A stretch of 64,000 nucleotides of DNA from Pseudisothecium myosuroides (Eukaryota > Streptophyta > Bryopsida > Hypnales > Lembophyllaceae), in NCBI GenBank assembly GCA_951799445.1, contig OX637287.1, positions 2,480,001 through 2,544,000 of the forward strand, written 5' to 3'. The translations under genes and the position numbers were made by a program. Positions 1-10,874 of the stretch are shown in pieces (position 1 is the stretch's first letter; each line of letters opens with the position of its first letter). The notes beneath the pieces were generated by a model. That model made no database searches. It was not told where the DNA came from and saw only the letters and a list, made by a program, of their open reading frames with translations.

Positions 1-25
1 TACAAATTAGTCCATTTAAGTAATA

Positions 26-585
26 CTCCCTCCGTCCTAAAAAGATTGTCCATCTTTCCAAAGATAGATGTCCAAAAATGATTGTCCACTACTTCAAATT
101 TAGTTATATGAAGATGCAATTCATGAAATAGTCCGTATGTTACAATAAGAGTTTCAATTAGACGAAGGCACAATTCATGAAACAATCACTATCAACTCCA
201 CAAAGACACAATTCATGAAATAGTTAGTTTTCATTACAAAAGTTGCTTACAACAAGCTGCTCAAGAAAAATCTAATGCTAAACTATCTTCACGAAATCTT
301 CACATAGTACATAGACAAGATGAAAAACAATGAGTTGTTGTGCTCAATACTCATTTTTGGTGTAATATCGTAAGCCAGAGGGTGATTTTTCATGCGAACT
401 TGCAGCCTCAATTTTCCCGCTTTAAGTAGTTCATGCTTTAAACTTTATATTGCCATTTTTGCAAACCACTAAACAAATTAAGAGTTAATCTACATGTCTA
501 CATTCATTACTTTACCAAATTCTCAAATTTCACTTTAATCTTGAGAAAAGATTTTCATGGGACAATCATTTCGGGACGGAGGAAG
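26..585. mobile_element. Stowaway/mariner-type MITE with CTCCCTCCGT ends
   Basis: The left end reads CTCCCTCCGTCC and the right end is its near-perfect reverse complement (GGACGGAGGAAG), each continuing inward with a shared GATTGTCC block. TA dinucleotides flank both ends (24-25 and 586-587), the target duplication typical of Stowaway/Tc1-mariner MITEs, whose plant members often start CTCCCTCCGT. The interior has no open frame and carries three spaced copies of an AATTCATGAAAYA motif between about 110 and 225. It is non-autonomous. The family assignment rests on terminal sequence and TA only. Confidence 0.85.
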
Positions 586-874
586 TAGTCGTTTTAACAT
601 TTTTCACATATCCTTCGGTTTTGATCCATGTTGATTTGGAATGCATTGATATAAACTTCTCAATGAATTTTCTTACAAATTATAGGTTGTTGTTGAACAT
701 TGGTTGATAATTCAAATTTCTTATCCAAACCAGTATAGAGGAGTATGAGATTTTGGCAATTTGATGATTTCTAAATGTAGCAATTTTAAAAGATGGTATT
801 GCTCAAATAGCAAAGAATCACTTATGAATAGAGCTTATTCCATTTCACTCTTACTAATTCATACATAATCCCTA

Positions 875-1106
875 CAAAAAATAGTGAAATTAGGTTGTCC
901 CACACTAATTTCTCGACATTTGACACTAAATAAATATCTTTAGTTATTGTACAAGAATACACTACTTTTGAATTAGATATTGTTGTAATTGAGACTCATA
1001 AACCTCCATGTGTACAAATGAAAATATTTTTAGAAATCTTTGTTGATTGTAATGGCTTTTAATGTAACTTTCATATTGTAAGGCAACCTAATTTCACTAT
1101 TTTGTG
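875..1106. mobile_element. MITE family A, copy 1 (AATAGTGAAATTAGG ends)
   Basis: About 25 bp of inverted ends (CAAAAAATAGTGAAATTAGG on the left; the right end complements it) are flanked by TA at 873-874 and 1107-1108. It is 232 bp long without coding capacity. Two further copies, at 2686 and 14914, share the ends and interior text such as CACACTAATTTCT. This fits a Tc1/mariner-driven non-autonomous family; no autonomous copy is in the window. Confidence 0.8.
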
Positions 1107-1201
1107 TAGTAACAATTAATAATGACATAAAATTATGAATCCATAATGCACTCACAATATGTCAATATCAGTCATTTCAAAAAAATTAACAATTTGTCGT
1201 A

Positions 1202-1341
1202 AGGTAGTCTGCTCTAAAAGTGACCGTGTCCTAAATGCGATCCCTATCTAGGAATGAGTGACATGTTGCTTGAAATACCTATTATTGTCAATGATGAGTT
1301 AGGTAGGCTTATTAAATGGTCGCTTTAAGAGCAAACTACCT
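1202..1341. mobile_element. MITE family B, copy 1 (AGGTAGTCTGCTCT ends)
   Basis: A 140-bp element begins AGGTAGTCTGCTCTAAAAG and ends with the near complement CTTTAAGAGCAAACTACCT. TA flanks both sides (1200-1201 and 1342-1343). A longer copy with the same ends lies at 8455-8756. It is non-coding. Confidence 0.75.
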
Positions 1342-1343
1342 TA

Positions 1344-2683
1344 TCTCCATAAGTTAAGAAGGAAGATAACTTATTGGAAAAAAGAAGGTAGGTAAACTCA
1401 TTGGAAGCAAAAGATGTTAACTTATTTGTGAAAAGAAGATCGCTTGAATGTCCGAAAGAAAAGGTTAACTTATTTGAAAAGGCACCCTACTTGCCAAGGC
1501 CTTTAGTTCACTCAAGAATGTCATCTGTACTACCCAATCGGAAGTTGGCCCTCCGGAGCAAGGCTGACCTTTTCACCTGGTTCGCAGTGAGGCAGGGCAG
1601 TAGTAGACCTGCAGAATAGGCTACAGTGTTCGAAATGCATCATTGTCCTTGATCGCTCGACACCCTTGTGTCCTTACGTCAGTGGCTGCATCAAATGGCA
1701 CATGTTCTGGTCACTCCCAACTTCAGTTGGGCGTTCCCCTTCAGAACCGGAGTTTCGTGTATAAACTACAGTTTCAGTCTGAACTTACAAATGATAGAAT
1801 AAGAAGGAAGAGGCATCGTGTAGCTCGCGCTCTCAGTTTCAGTCGGTTCTCCGGGTCTGTAGGTTCTTACAAAATGATAGAATAATATTAATAAGAAGCG
1901 TTAGAATCCAACCACCGTATAGCTCGCCTCCTGAGTTTCAATTCTCCGGGTCTGTAAGTTCTTACAAATGATAGAATAATGAACAGGAATCCAACCACCG
2001 TGTACTGTAGCTCGCTCGCTCGCTAGCCTCGATCGATCCCTGACGTAACTTTAGGTAGGGTGTACGATCGGGCCTCGAAGTATGAAATGAATATTGTTGC
2101 ATTGAAAACGCTCCAAGATATAATATAGGCCGACTGCAGATTTGCAGAGATTACAAAAGCATACGTGTACAAAGATTCTTCGATCAGATCTAACGTGTGC
2201 GACCAGTGAGGCGGGGAGAACTGGAGAAGGGCCCCTGTTTGCGAGGAAAGGACGGTACTTGCCTAGCTTGCCTCATGTCGAAATTGGTGTAAGCTAAGCT
2301 AAGCTAGCGGTGCCATATAGTATTGCGCGCAGAGGGGCCTGCAGGCCACAAATGCTGGCAATAACTGGACCCGGAAAAGAAAAGGACGCTGGCCGCTGTC
2401 TGTCCATTGGTGTCATTCTGTTGGAATGACAAAGCTTGGCACTGTTGGCAGAACTTGGAGAGTGCAGATTGGATGAGCTTCGTTCGTTAGTTGGGAAGGA
2501 CTTCGTTGGTTCATGATTAGGCCACTGCATCACACGAAAATGGGATTGTTTAAAGTAAACTTTTAATCCCTAAACAAATAAGGAATCCCAAGGTGGATTT
2601 TGTGGGGTTTGGGGGGACTTGGGGCATCCTCTATTGACTTTATAGCTTGGAATCTTGGAGTTAGATTTCTTAAGACTGGATTC
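1344..2683. other. Non-coding stretch with a degenerate ~90-bp tandem repeat
   Basis: No gene is recognised; short frames here lack recognisable domains. Between about 1766 and 2021 three degenerate units recur, each containing a GTTTCA start, CTTACAAATGATAGAATAA and a GTAGCTCGC tail. Base composition is more GC-balanced than the neighbouring AT-rich DNA, so this may be old promoter or transcribed sequence, but nothing supports a specific role. Confidence 0.5.
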
Positions 2684-2685
2684 TA

Positions 2686-3872
2686 CACAAAATAGTGAAA
2701 TTAGGTCGCCCCACACTAATTTCTTGACATTTGACACTATATAAATATATACTATTATTGTGGAAGAATGCACTACTTTTGAATTAGGTCTTATTGTATT
2801 TGAGACTCATGAACCTCCATGTGTACAAATACAAATATTTGTAGAAGTATTTGTTAACTTTGTTGGCTTGTAAAGTAACCTTCTTAACCCCTAAAGGACC
2901 GTTGTCCCTTCGAGGGACAAATGCGTTTTCGGGCAGGTACCTACGGGCTGAAATTTTCTTGTGATTTTTTGAAACTTTTTTTGGAGATAGAAAAATTGAT
3001 AAGCTTTGTGGGAATATAATTTTTTTCACAATTGGTGCCCAGGAAAAAAAGTTATGACCAAATAAGCTCAAAACAAGGGACGGCGGGCAGCCCGGGCAGC
3101 AAAAAAAAAATGGACAAAAATTTGAATTTTTTTTTTTAATATTTTTTTTCTCATAGATTATATTTTTGTCTATCCGGAAAGCTTTGATTCATTTCATTTG
3201 GATATGTTATGAGAAAGTTATGGACATTCTTGTTTTTCGGGCAATTAGAGCATCTTCTTGAAAAAAATAACTTGTAGGATTCATTTCCGAATGCAATCTT
3301 TCAAATTTTTCAATTTTTTTTTTTGCATGGTTTAGTTTAGTTGCTAGAACAATCTCACCATTGGGATTAGTGAATTTTAATTCCATCTAAGAGATATTAA
3401 TATTTTAGATTTTCCTTCTATCTTGTACTTACTTCTACTTAACAATTTTTTTAAGAATGATAATTAAGTTTTTTTGAATTTCTTTTTTTTTCCTAGACTC
3501 TCAACTCAATTCTCCTCTATAAAGATTTAAAGCTCAAAACTCTGTAGTGCAAAAATTTTAAATTAAAAATGTTTAAAGTCAAAAAATCTAGTCCCGCAAT
3601 GTGTTGAAAAACTTGTTTTTTTCACTTTAAACGCAGATATCGTGCAATCTGTGCGGTCAAAAATTCTGAAAAATTTTCCACACATTCTCATACTAGTTAG
3701 GTATAAGATCCTACGGTTACATTTGCAAAAAAAACATTTTTCAATTTTTTTTACTGTTTGCTATAGAAATGGGCAGTTTTCACTGTTTTTTGGCAGAAAA
3801 AAGGCCTCGGTCCTTTAGGGGTTAAGGTAAGGCAATCTAATTGTTAAAGCAACCAAATTTCACTAGTTTGTG
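2686..3872. mobile_element. MITE family A, copy 2, split by a TTAA-flanked insertion
   Basis: The ends CACAAAATAGTGAAATTAGG and the complementary right end are flanked by TA at 2684-2685 and 3873-3874. The interior matches copy 1 (875-1106) until about 2883 and resumes after 3825. The gap is occupied by a 934-bp TTAA element. The corresponding place in copy 1 reads ATAT without an insertion, so copy 1 serves as a natural empty site. Confidence 0.8.
2888..3821. mobile_element. TTAA-flanked non-autonomous DNA element, copy a
   Basis: This 934-bp sequence starts CCCCTAAAGGACCG and ends CGGTCCTTTAGGGG, a 14-bp perfect inverted repeat. TTAA lies directly outside on both sides (2884-2887 and 3822-3825). 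It sits inside MITE copy 2, which proves that it moved in. The interior is AT-rich with homopolymer runs and has no transposase. A 4-bp TTAA duplication is characteristic of piggyBac and Kolobok transposons; the superfamily is inferred from this alone. Confidence 0.85.
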
Positions 3873-3874
3873 TA

Positions 3875-5037
3875 GTCATTCTAATGTATAAGGTAGTAGC
3901 ACCCATAACCCATCACCTCTAAAATCTTGGAAAATCTTTGGAAGTGAATAGGTGTGATTACAAGGATCTACTTCATCTGAGTATCAAACCCTAGTACTGG
4001 TATTAGGTGCATTTGTAGTCGTTTCTTTAAAAATTCACAAGTTATTATCAAAGTATCCAAATAATACATTTAAAAATGCACATGAATTATTTTTCTCTTG
4101 TTAATAGAATCCTATAATTTGTTAGATGTTTATTAATAATAATCATGTTCAAAACCCTTAAATTCACATTTATGGGTGTTGCTACTTTATATAGAATTTT
4201 GTTTCATGTCATTCTAATGAATATTGCAAAAAGTTATAACCTTTTTTAAATTTAAATACCAAAACAAGCATCTAATAGTATATTTAAAAATTAATTAATT
4301 AATTAATTATATATAATTGTATAGATTGTTACCAACTTAGATATATTTGAACCATTCAATTCTGCATGACAAGAAAAACATTATGAGGAGTTTTATTTTG
4401 TGGGCAATGAAGGTAGAAAAATCATACGAAATTGATTTTTGAATTCAACATTGAAACTTTCCATACATAAACTAAAACAAGAAATGGATGTTGCTTACTG
4501 GAACTAATTTCAACTATTGAAATTGACAATTTTGAGTTTCTTGTAAAAAAATATCAACGATTTAGTATTTTCTTTCATCATATATCCACAATCCATTTTC
4601 CATTGACTAAAATGTACAAGTTATGGAATATATATGCATTTTTCTAAAAATTTGAAAGACAAAATTTCACTTCTGAAAAGGGCTAGAAAAAAACTACTTT
4701 GGAAAGCTTAGGCACATTTAATGCAAAGTGTAGGGATTTTCAATCTAATTTTTTTGGAGGATGTATTTTAAATTTTAACTAGAAGATACTATGTTTGGAT
4801 GTATTAGAGGATAAATTATATAGATGAAGATTTTATCCTTGCTTTGGATACAAGTAATTTGAAATAGTTTGGGGCCTTAAAACACTGAAGTATATTAGGA
4901 ATTAAATTCATGTGAATTCCTAACATGTACAAAGATGGTCTTTGTAGACTAAATAAATGACCTACAAGACTATTGAAATAAATAATGAAAAATGGATTGT
5001 TCCATAGAATATTTCGGCACTATATGGCTACTATTGG
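3875..5037. other. AT-rich intergenic DNA, no gene seen
   Basis: Stops are frequent in all frames and no repeat structure was found beyond a short AATT-type microsatellite near 4287-4305. Confidence 0.6.
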
Positions 5038-5041
5038 TTAA

Positions 5042-6158
5042 CCCCTAAAGGTTCGAACAATGTTTTTTGGCAACAAAGCGATTTTGGGCAACTCACTACA
5101 AATAAAAAATTTATTTTTTTCTTTGAAATTTTTTCACAACATGTGCCCAAGGAATTGCTTTAAGGTGCAACAATTTTCATAACTTTTGACTACATGGTCA
5201 AAAATTTATTGTATGATATGTAACTTTAATTGCTTAGTGGGCACACCGGGCAGCTCAAAAAAATTCTTATAAATTTATTTATTTATTTAAATAAAAATTT
5301 GAAATTTGTATTCCGGATCTACATATATAGAGAAAGCTTTGAATCATTTTATTTTGATTAATGAAATGAAAGTTAAGAGGAGTTTTAGTTTGCAGGCAAT
5401 TGTATAATAAATAATTTTCATTGATCTTTGGGTAGCTCAAAAAATTCTTAAAAAATCAGTTTTGTAAAGAATAAAAATTTGAAATTTATTTTCCTAGATT
5501 TATATATACGTGGGGAGCTTTAAATAGTTCTATTTTGATTAATGAGATGAAAGTTATGAGGAGTTTTAGTTTGAGTGTAGTCATGGAATCCGTCTACTCT
5601 AAAATAAACTTTAAAGTCTTTTATTTAACTCAGTTTTCAATATTTTTGAAACAAAATAAAAACATCGGGTATAGATTGTATATTACAATATTACAACCAC
5701 TGGAATTCGCATTTCTCAATTCCATAACTAACTTCTTAACAATTTAGTATTTTGAATCGTTCTCTACTTCTTTTTACTTACTATTTTTCCTATATGTTGC
5801 ACAATTCCAAATGATCTGAAATTTTTCAAACATGTAACCAATTGCCTTGAAGAATGAATCCAAATGAGCACCACCAATATAGACATTTTTTCATACAAAT
5901 GTGACCTTGTGAAGTGCAGCTGTCCAATTTTTTGCGGGGCCAAAAAAAGGATTTATGTCAATTCACACGATAATATCTTGCAATCTACAAGGTGGAAGTT
6001 TCCAAAAAAAATTCTACATCTTCTCAAACCAGTGTGCTACAAGATCCTATGGTTACATGTGTCCAAAAATGTTTTTTTTCGTAAAATTTAGTACTTGTAC
6101 TTGAAATGGTAGTTTTGGACAGTTTTTGGTAAAAACATAGTCAAAAAAACTTTAAGGA
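5042..6158. mobile_element. TTAA-flanked element, copy b (with internal duplication)
   Basis: The left end CCCCTAAAGGTTCG follows TTAA (5038-5041). The right end is decayed (CTTTAAGGA) but is still followed by TTAA (6159-6162). The interior resembles copies a and f, including a near-terminal block around GAAATGGTAGTTTTGGACAG. A roughly 180-bp segment is duplicated (about 5280-5395 against 5460-5575: AAATTTGAAATTT, then a GGAGTTTTAGTTTG tail). The duplication explains most of the extra length over 935 bp. Non-coding. Confidence 0.75.
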
Positions 6159-6174
6159 TTAATCTTGACTTTAA

Positions 6175-7254
6175 TTCCTAAAGTTCCAAATTTTCTAGAA
6201 GGATAAATGGAAATTCAGCTAGGCTCGTATGATTCTAAATTCTTTTAAACAATTTCTTGGAACTTTTTCTCAAGATAGAAAAATACGCTAAAATTTTGGA
6301 AATATAGTTTTTATTTCAATCAATTTCCGAGAGAAAAAAATTTGCCACTCTAAGCTCTAAATAGTGCTTGTTGGATAGCCAAATTTTAAATTTTTTTAAT
6401 CATAAATTATATTTTTATCTACATGGAAAGATTTTACTCATTTCATTTGGATTAGTGATGTGAAAGCTATGGAGCTTCTTATTTTACGGGCAATCATTGC
6501 ATCTTCTTGAAAAAATAATGTATTGGATTCATTTTGTAACTCAATTTTTAGAATTTTAAAAAAAAGTTCCACAAGGTTGAATTTGCTTTCTAAAACAATC
6601 TCACCATTGGAATTTGTTGTATTTAATTCCATCTTAGAGCTAATAATGATTTAATTTTTCTGTCAATGTCATCCCTACATCTATTTAATAATACTTTAAA
6701 GAATGAAAATCAAGTTTTTTTTTTCTCGAGAATCTCAACTTAATTCTTCAACATAATTTAAAAAAAATTCAAAATCAATAGTGTAAAGCATTTAAAAAGA
6801 AGAAGATTCAAAGTCTTATTATCTAGTTATAAAAGTTTAACCTCTTTTGCTGCATTCTTTACTTTCAACGCAGCAAAGTAGAAAACGCAAGAATTTGGAC
6901 AGAATTATGTTGATTTGGTTGCGTTGTCTCGATCACTTTTATGTTGATTTCAACAAAAATCTATTAAAACTAACATATTTCTGTTGAAATCAACAGAATA
7001 GTGACCGGGACAACGCGACCAAATCAATAGAATTCTATCAAAATTCTTGCGTTTTCTACTACATGTCTTGCAATGTAGGTAGTGAAGGGTTCTGAAATAT
7101 TTTCCATTCATTCTTTTAATATTCTACTAGAAGGTCCTACTATCAAATATAGAAGAAAAAAAACTATTTTTAATTTTTTTTTTTGCTCTTTGCAATAGAA
7201 ATGATAGTTTTGAGCGGGTTTTGACCCAAGAAAATGGCCTTGGGACCATAGGGG
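6175..7254. mobile_element. TTAA-flanked element, copy c, carrying a nested foldback MITE
   Basis: It begins TTCCTAAAGTTCC after TTAA (6171-6174) and ends with an ATAGGGG block followed by TTTA, a decayed TTAA. Its right-hand block (GCAATAGAAATGATAGTTTT, then GGCCTTGGGACC) matches copies d and h. Only 8 bp separate its left TTAA from the right TTAA of copy b. A 176-bp TA-flanked foldback at 6881-7056 is nested inside. Confidence 0.7.
6881..7056. mobile_element. Foldback MITE with ~80-bp arms, TA target site
   Basis: The two halves are near-complete complements. The left arm starts GAAAACGCAAGAATTT and the right ends AAATTCTTGCGTTTTC. Inward, TTGATTTGGTTGCGTTGTC pairs with a right-hand partner, and the arms meet around a short AT loop near 6965. 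TA flanks both ends (6879-6880 and 7057-7058). A transcript would form a long hairpin. No protein. Confidence 0.85.
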
Positions 7255-7258
7255 TTTA

Positions 7259-8454
7259 TAGTCCAATTGTTCTCCTTAAAATTAACACGTCAAGGTTAAT
7301 TTTTTTTAAAAGGATGCGGGTGGGGGAAAATGATTTTAACCACTCAAAGTTGTTAATTCAATCATCCAATTTTTTTGTAAAGAGTATGCTAATTGTCCAA
7401 GTATAGATTTTGAAAATTATTTTATGAAATAATTCTATAAAGTTTAGAAAAGAAAGATTCCATATCTTTGGGGCTTTCAAAGTTTCATATGAGAGAATTT
7501 TTATAGTGTACGTAAATGTTATATTTTAAAAAAATAATTATAATTATGATTTTTCATTTTAAGCTTGCTACAAAATATTCAATAAAATAATTTCAAAATT
7601 TATTCTACAAACTTTCAAATAATGATTGCTTTTTAGTTAAATAGAATTATATAAAATTATTGGCAATATGATGGAAATATCTAATTGTAAAATGAAATAT
7701 AAAGTTATTGATAGACAACTTTAATTCAAACAATGTTTCAAAATTTATCCTTTAACTGTTTTATAACAAAATTTTGAAAATCATCAAATCTTGAATTATC
7801 CCTCAATCTTTAGCTATTAAACTTAACTAAATGAAATGAAGGTTACCAAGTATAGTTTCTATTCCAAGTTTCAAAATGTAGGATATTGAGATTGGATGGA
7901 AACTATTATATATTTTTTTATACAATTTTTTTACAATTGAAGTCACTTGTTTTCAATAAGTCTTAATGTTTTTAACCTTTCTTTTTGTGTAGATTTGAAA
8001 TTATCATGAAAATTTGAAGAGAAAATGAAGGGAATTCATTTAAAACACAAAATACACTTAGAACTTTTACAATCATACATTATAGTGTTAACATTATAAA
8101 TCACTATAATGTTAACTCAACTTTTGTGAGATTTTCTATTTAAAAAATCAACGTATCATAATTAGGTATCATAATTAGAGGTCCAAACTCTTTTAACTTC
8201 ATGTTGCAATCAAATATCCAATCTTAGCATTTTCATTTTCAAACTTAGAATAGAAACTATATTGTAGCGAATTAGTGTCAAGCAAACGAAGTCAAACCAA
8301 TGTAACACTCTTATAGTTGGCTTGAGGTCATCTGAGACACCACATAATTATTTAGGTAATTAGTTTTGAGGATTTGGTGAATCAAAATAACTACCTTGAA
8401 ATTATTTCAAAATCATCAAGAGAGATCCAAACTCCTCTACTAATGGAAGAATTA
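7259..8454. other. AT-rich intergenic DNA, no gene seen
   Basis: No coding or transposon structure was recognised. A small 10-bp inverted pair (CATTATAGTG / CACTATAATG) occurs near 8080-8110. Confidence 0.55.
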
Positions 8455-8756
8455 AGGTAGTCTGCTCTAAAAGCATCCATGCTCTATAAGCGATCATGAT
8501 ACAAAGGCACATTTTGCTTTCTACGATGTACCAGAATTGTACATTTTAGGAGGTGTTCACTTTTAGTGTCCACAACGTTTCAACTTCAAAAATTCATAAC
8601 TAATTCCACAAAGGTCCAAAAAATATGAAACAACTTGGGTTAGATGTCAATTCCATTTTTGTTCCAACAAAAATTTACCGAAAATTGTTTCAACGAGTTT
8701 ACTTTCCCTAGAAAGCCAATCAGCTCTTAAATGGTCGCTATAAGAGCAGACTACCT
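8455..8756. mobile_element. MITE family B, copy 2
   Basis: The ends AGGTAGTCTGCTCTAAAAGC and GCTATAAGAGCAGACTACCT are inverted repeats matching copy 1 (1202-1341). TA precedes the left end (8453-8454); the right flank is TC, so that target copy is mutated. At 302 bp it is about twice copy 1 and carries extra interior sequence. Confidence 0.75.
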
Positions 8757-9439
8757 TCGATTCAAATGCAAAAATTGCCTTTATTTGTGTAAATTATTAT
8801 TATTATTATTATTTTTAAATGCCCCAAAAATGACTGGAGCCCAAAGCGGGCAAGACATCATGAACCGCCGGACCCTGAGTTTTGGAATCGAGGATCCAGA
8901 AGGGAGCCCAAAAGAGTTAAGACACCCAGAAGAGTTAGACACCGTGACACAAGACAAGAGAACAGGAACAGGTAACTTCTTGTCAATAGAATAGGCAGAC
9001 CACCAAACTGTCAATGAGTATTCTGTAATTTTCACACCTCGTCAAACGAACAGGCCAACTTTGATACTGAAAGCGCAACCGATCTCATAATTCAAGTTTT
9101 GAAAAATTTCACCAGGAGGGAGGGATCCACAAAGGAATCAATTTGTTTAACTTGCCAAACAAAAGTAGGTCAATATCAAGCCGTAAGTTACAATTTCCAT
9201 AACATTCAGTAGCATGCACGGTTGCTGCGGCACTAGATGGTGTGGGCTATTCCACACCCAATACCCAATAGCTAAGTGTACAGGTGGAGGCTCAATGTGA
9301 TGAGCATGGTGCATGAAGGAAAGGCAGTGGGCATGAAGGCTACTGAGTGTTATGTTATATAGGAGTACCTCTTTTGAAATTGATATTCTCAAAACTGACA
9401 TTTTGGCGTATCTTGCACACTTGATACATTGTTAGTGAT
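8757..9439. other. Intergenic DNA, no gene recognised
   Basis: A short ATT microsatellite lies at about 8794-8812. Overlapping short frames on both strands (8731-9401) have no recognisable domain. Confidence 0.45.
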
Positions 9440-9902
9440 TAAGAGCATCTCCATGGATGCCTCACTATAGAGGGGCGCTAGAGAGGGTCTTAGCGTTGCT
9501 ATTGAGGAACCCAAATGTGAGTGCGTTGGTGGTGCCCCATGGTGGCCGCACCAACTAAGATTTGCATGCAGTCCCAGAATATGGCCCACCACTTCATGAA
9601 AGCCATGCTCGTTGTTAGAGCCTATTGGGTCTCAATCTCCCTCCCCGTCTCCCAACCATTTTCAATAATGTCAGATAACGTTGATTGAAAGCCGTTTTAA
9701 TGTTCACACAATGTTTCGTACGAGGAGTCAAACTCATGGTGCGCCACGCGCAAGCTGTGGCATTTGGTTGTCCTCTCTTTAAATCTTGGCTTGGTCGGCC
9801 TTTAATTTTCCTTGGCATGCCTGCCGTGGGGTATAAATTTTGTTGGGCTTGCTCATTGGGTGTGCCAATGCCCCTTGGTGCCCCGCCGTGGGGATGCTCT
9901 TA
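9440..9902. mobile_element. hAT-like MITE with 8-bp target duplication
   Basis: The ends are TAAGAGCATCTCCATGG and the near complement CCGTGGGGATGCTCTTA. Both sides carry the same 8-bp direct repeat TTAGTGAT (9432-9439 and 9903-9910). An 8-bp duplication is typical of hAT elements, and GAGCATCYCCA-type ends recur in plant MITEs. The interior is GC-richer than its surroundings and has no transposase. Confidence 0.8.
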
Positions 9903-10140
9903 TTAGTGATACATTCATGTCAAAGTCATTTCTTTGAGATTCCAAACAATCAAATGAAAGAAGTTAAGATGTATAGGCGGCAGGGTTGTTATTTTGTAAG
10001 TGTGTGAGCCTGTGAGCATGTAATTTTTTAGAGATTCCATCTAAACATTTTGGTCAAAATTTATTATTTTAGATAAATTATAATACCTATTAGTATGGAT
10101 CTATTACCGTGGTCCCTTGAACAACCTTGAAATTGCTTGA

Positions 10141-10755
10141 GGTTGTTCCATTGAGATTTTGATTTTTATGATCACTGCCCTCTTGTTGTTGGTTAAGGTA
10201 CCTCCCCATAATCAACTGAATAAGGAATTCCGACATGATCTAGAGTAGTGAAGGCAAAACAAATATTTTTTAGAGGTACATCAACAAAAATGACATGGAT
10301 TGCAAAAAAATTGGTAATTTTATCGCTTGAATTGAAATTACTATGAATTTTGGGAGGCAAAAAGTGCTCTAGATCCATGGTCAATGTGTAGACTCTTCCA
10401 CTTCCGATCATTCAATAACTTTTTACCTAATCATTATTTTTTACTTTTTTTTTCACAACTTAGGACATGTGTCATGTATTTATTAGTTCCAACCTTGAAA
10501 AGGAAAAAATAAAACATTCTAAGCTTGGTCAGAAATACGTGCACCTATAGGTCGGGAATGGGTCAGTGGTCGGGAAGGGAGGGGGTACGTTACCTCTCGA
10601 CGCTGAGGGAGCCTCCTAGCCGCAAAAAAAAAAAAAAAAAAAAAAAAAAAACTTTTTTTTCCCCTGTCCGCGGCTAGGGGGCTCCCCTTGGCGCCAAGGG
10701 GAGACTAGCACCAAGAGGGGAGTGATCATAATCTCAATGGAACAACCTTAGACGA
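10141..10755. repeat. Nested inverted-repeat element with poly(A/T) hairpin core
   Basis: GGTTGTTCCATTGAGATT at the left pairs with its complement ending at 10755, and the arms extend through TATGATCACT and CCCTCTTG. Near the right arm a second inverted pair, GGGAGCCTCCTAGCCGC (about 10608-10624) and GCGGCTAGGGGGCTCCC (about 10670-10686), encloses a run of about 28 A then 8 T. A further self-complementary CCTTGGCGCCAAGG follows at about 10686-10699. The outer boundary and target duplication are unclear. It lies wholly within MULE-like element 1. Confidence 0.6.
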
Positions 10756-10874
10756 TTTCAAACAAATCCTATTAATAACCAATTTTTTTTCTTTTTAAAA
10801 TCAAGTCATCTAAGTTCTTTCTACACATGATGAATTCTTATCAACAAATTTTAAAAAAAAAAGTCTAAATAAGT

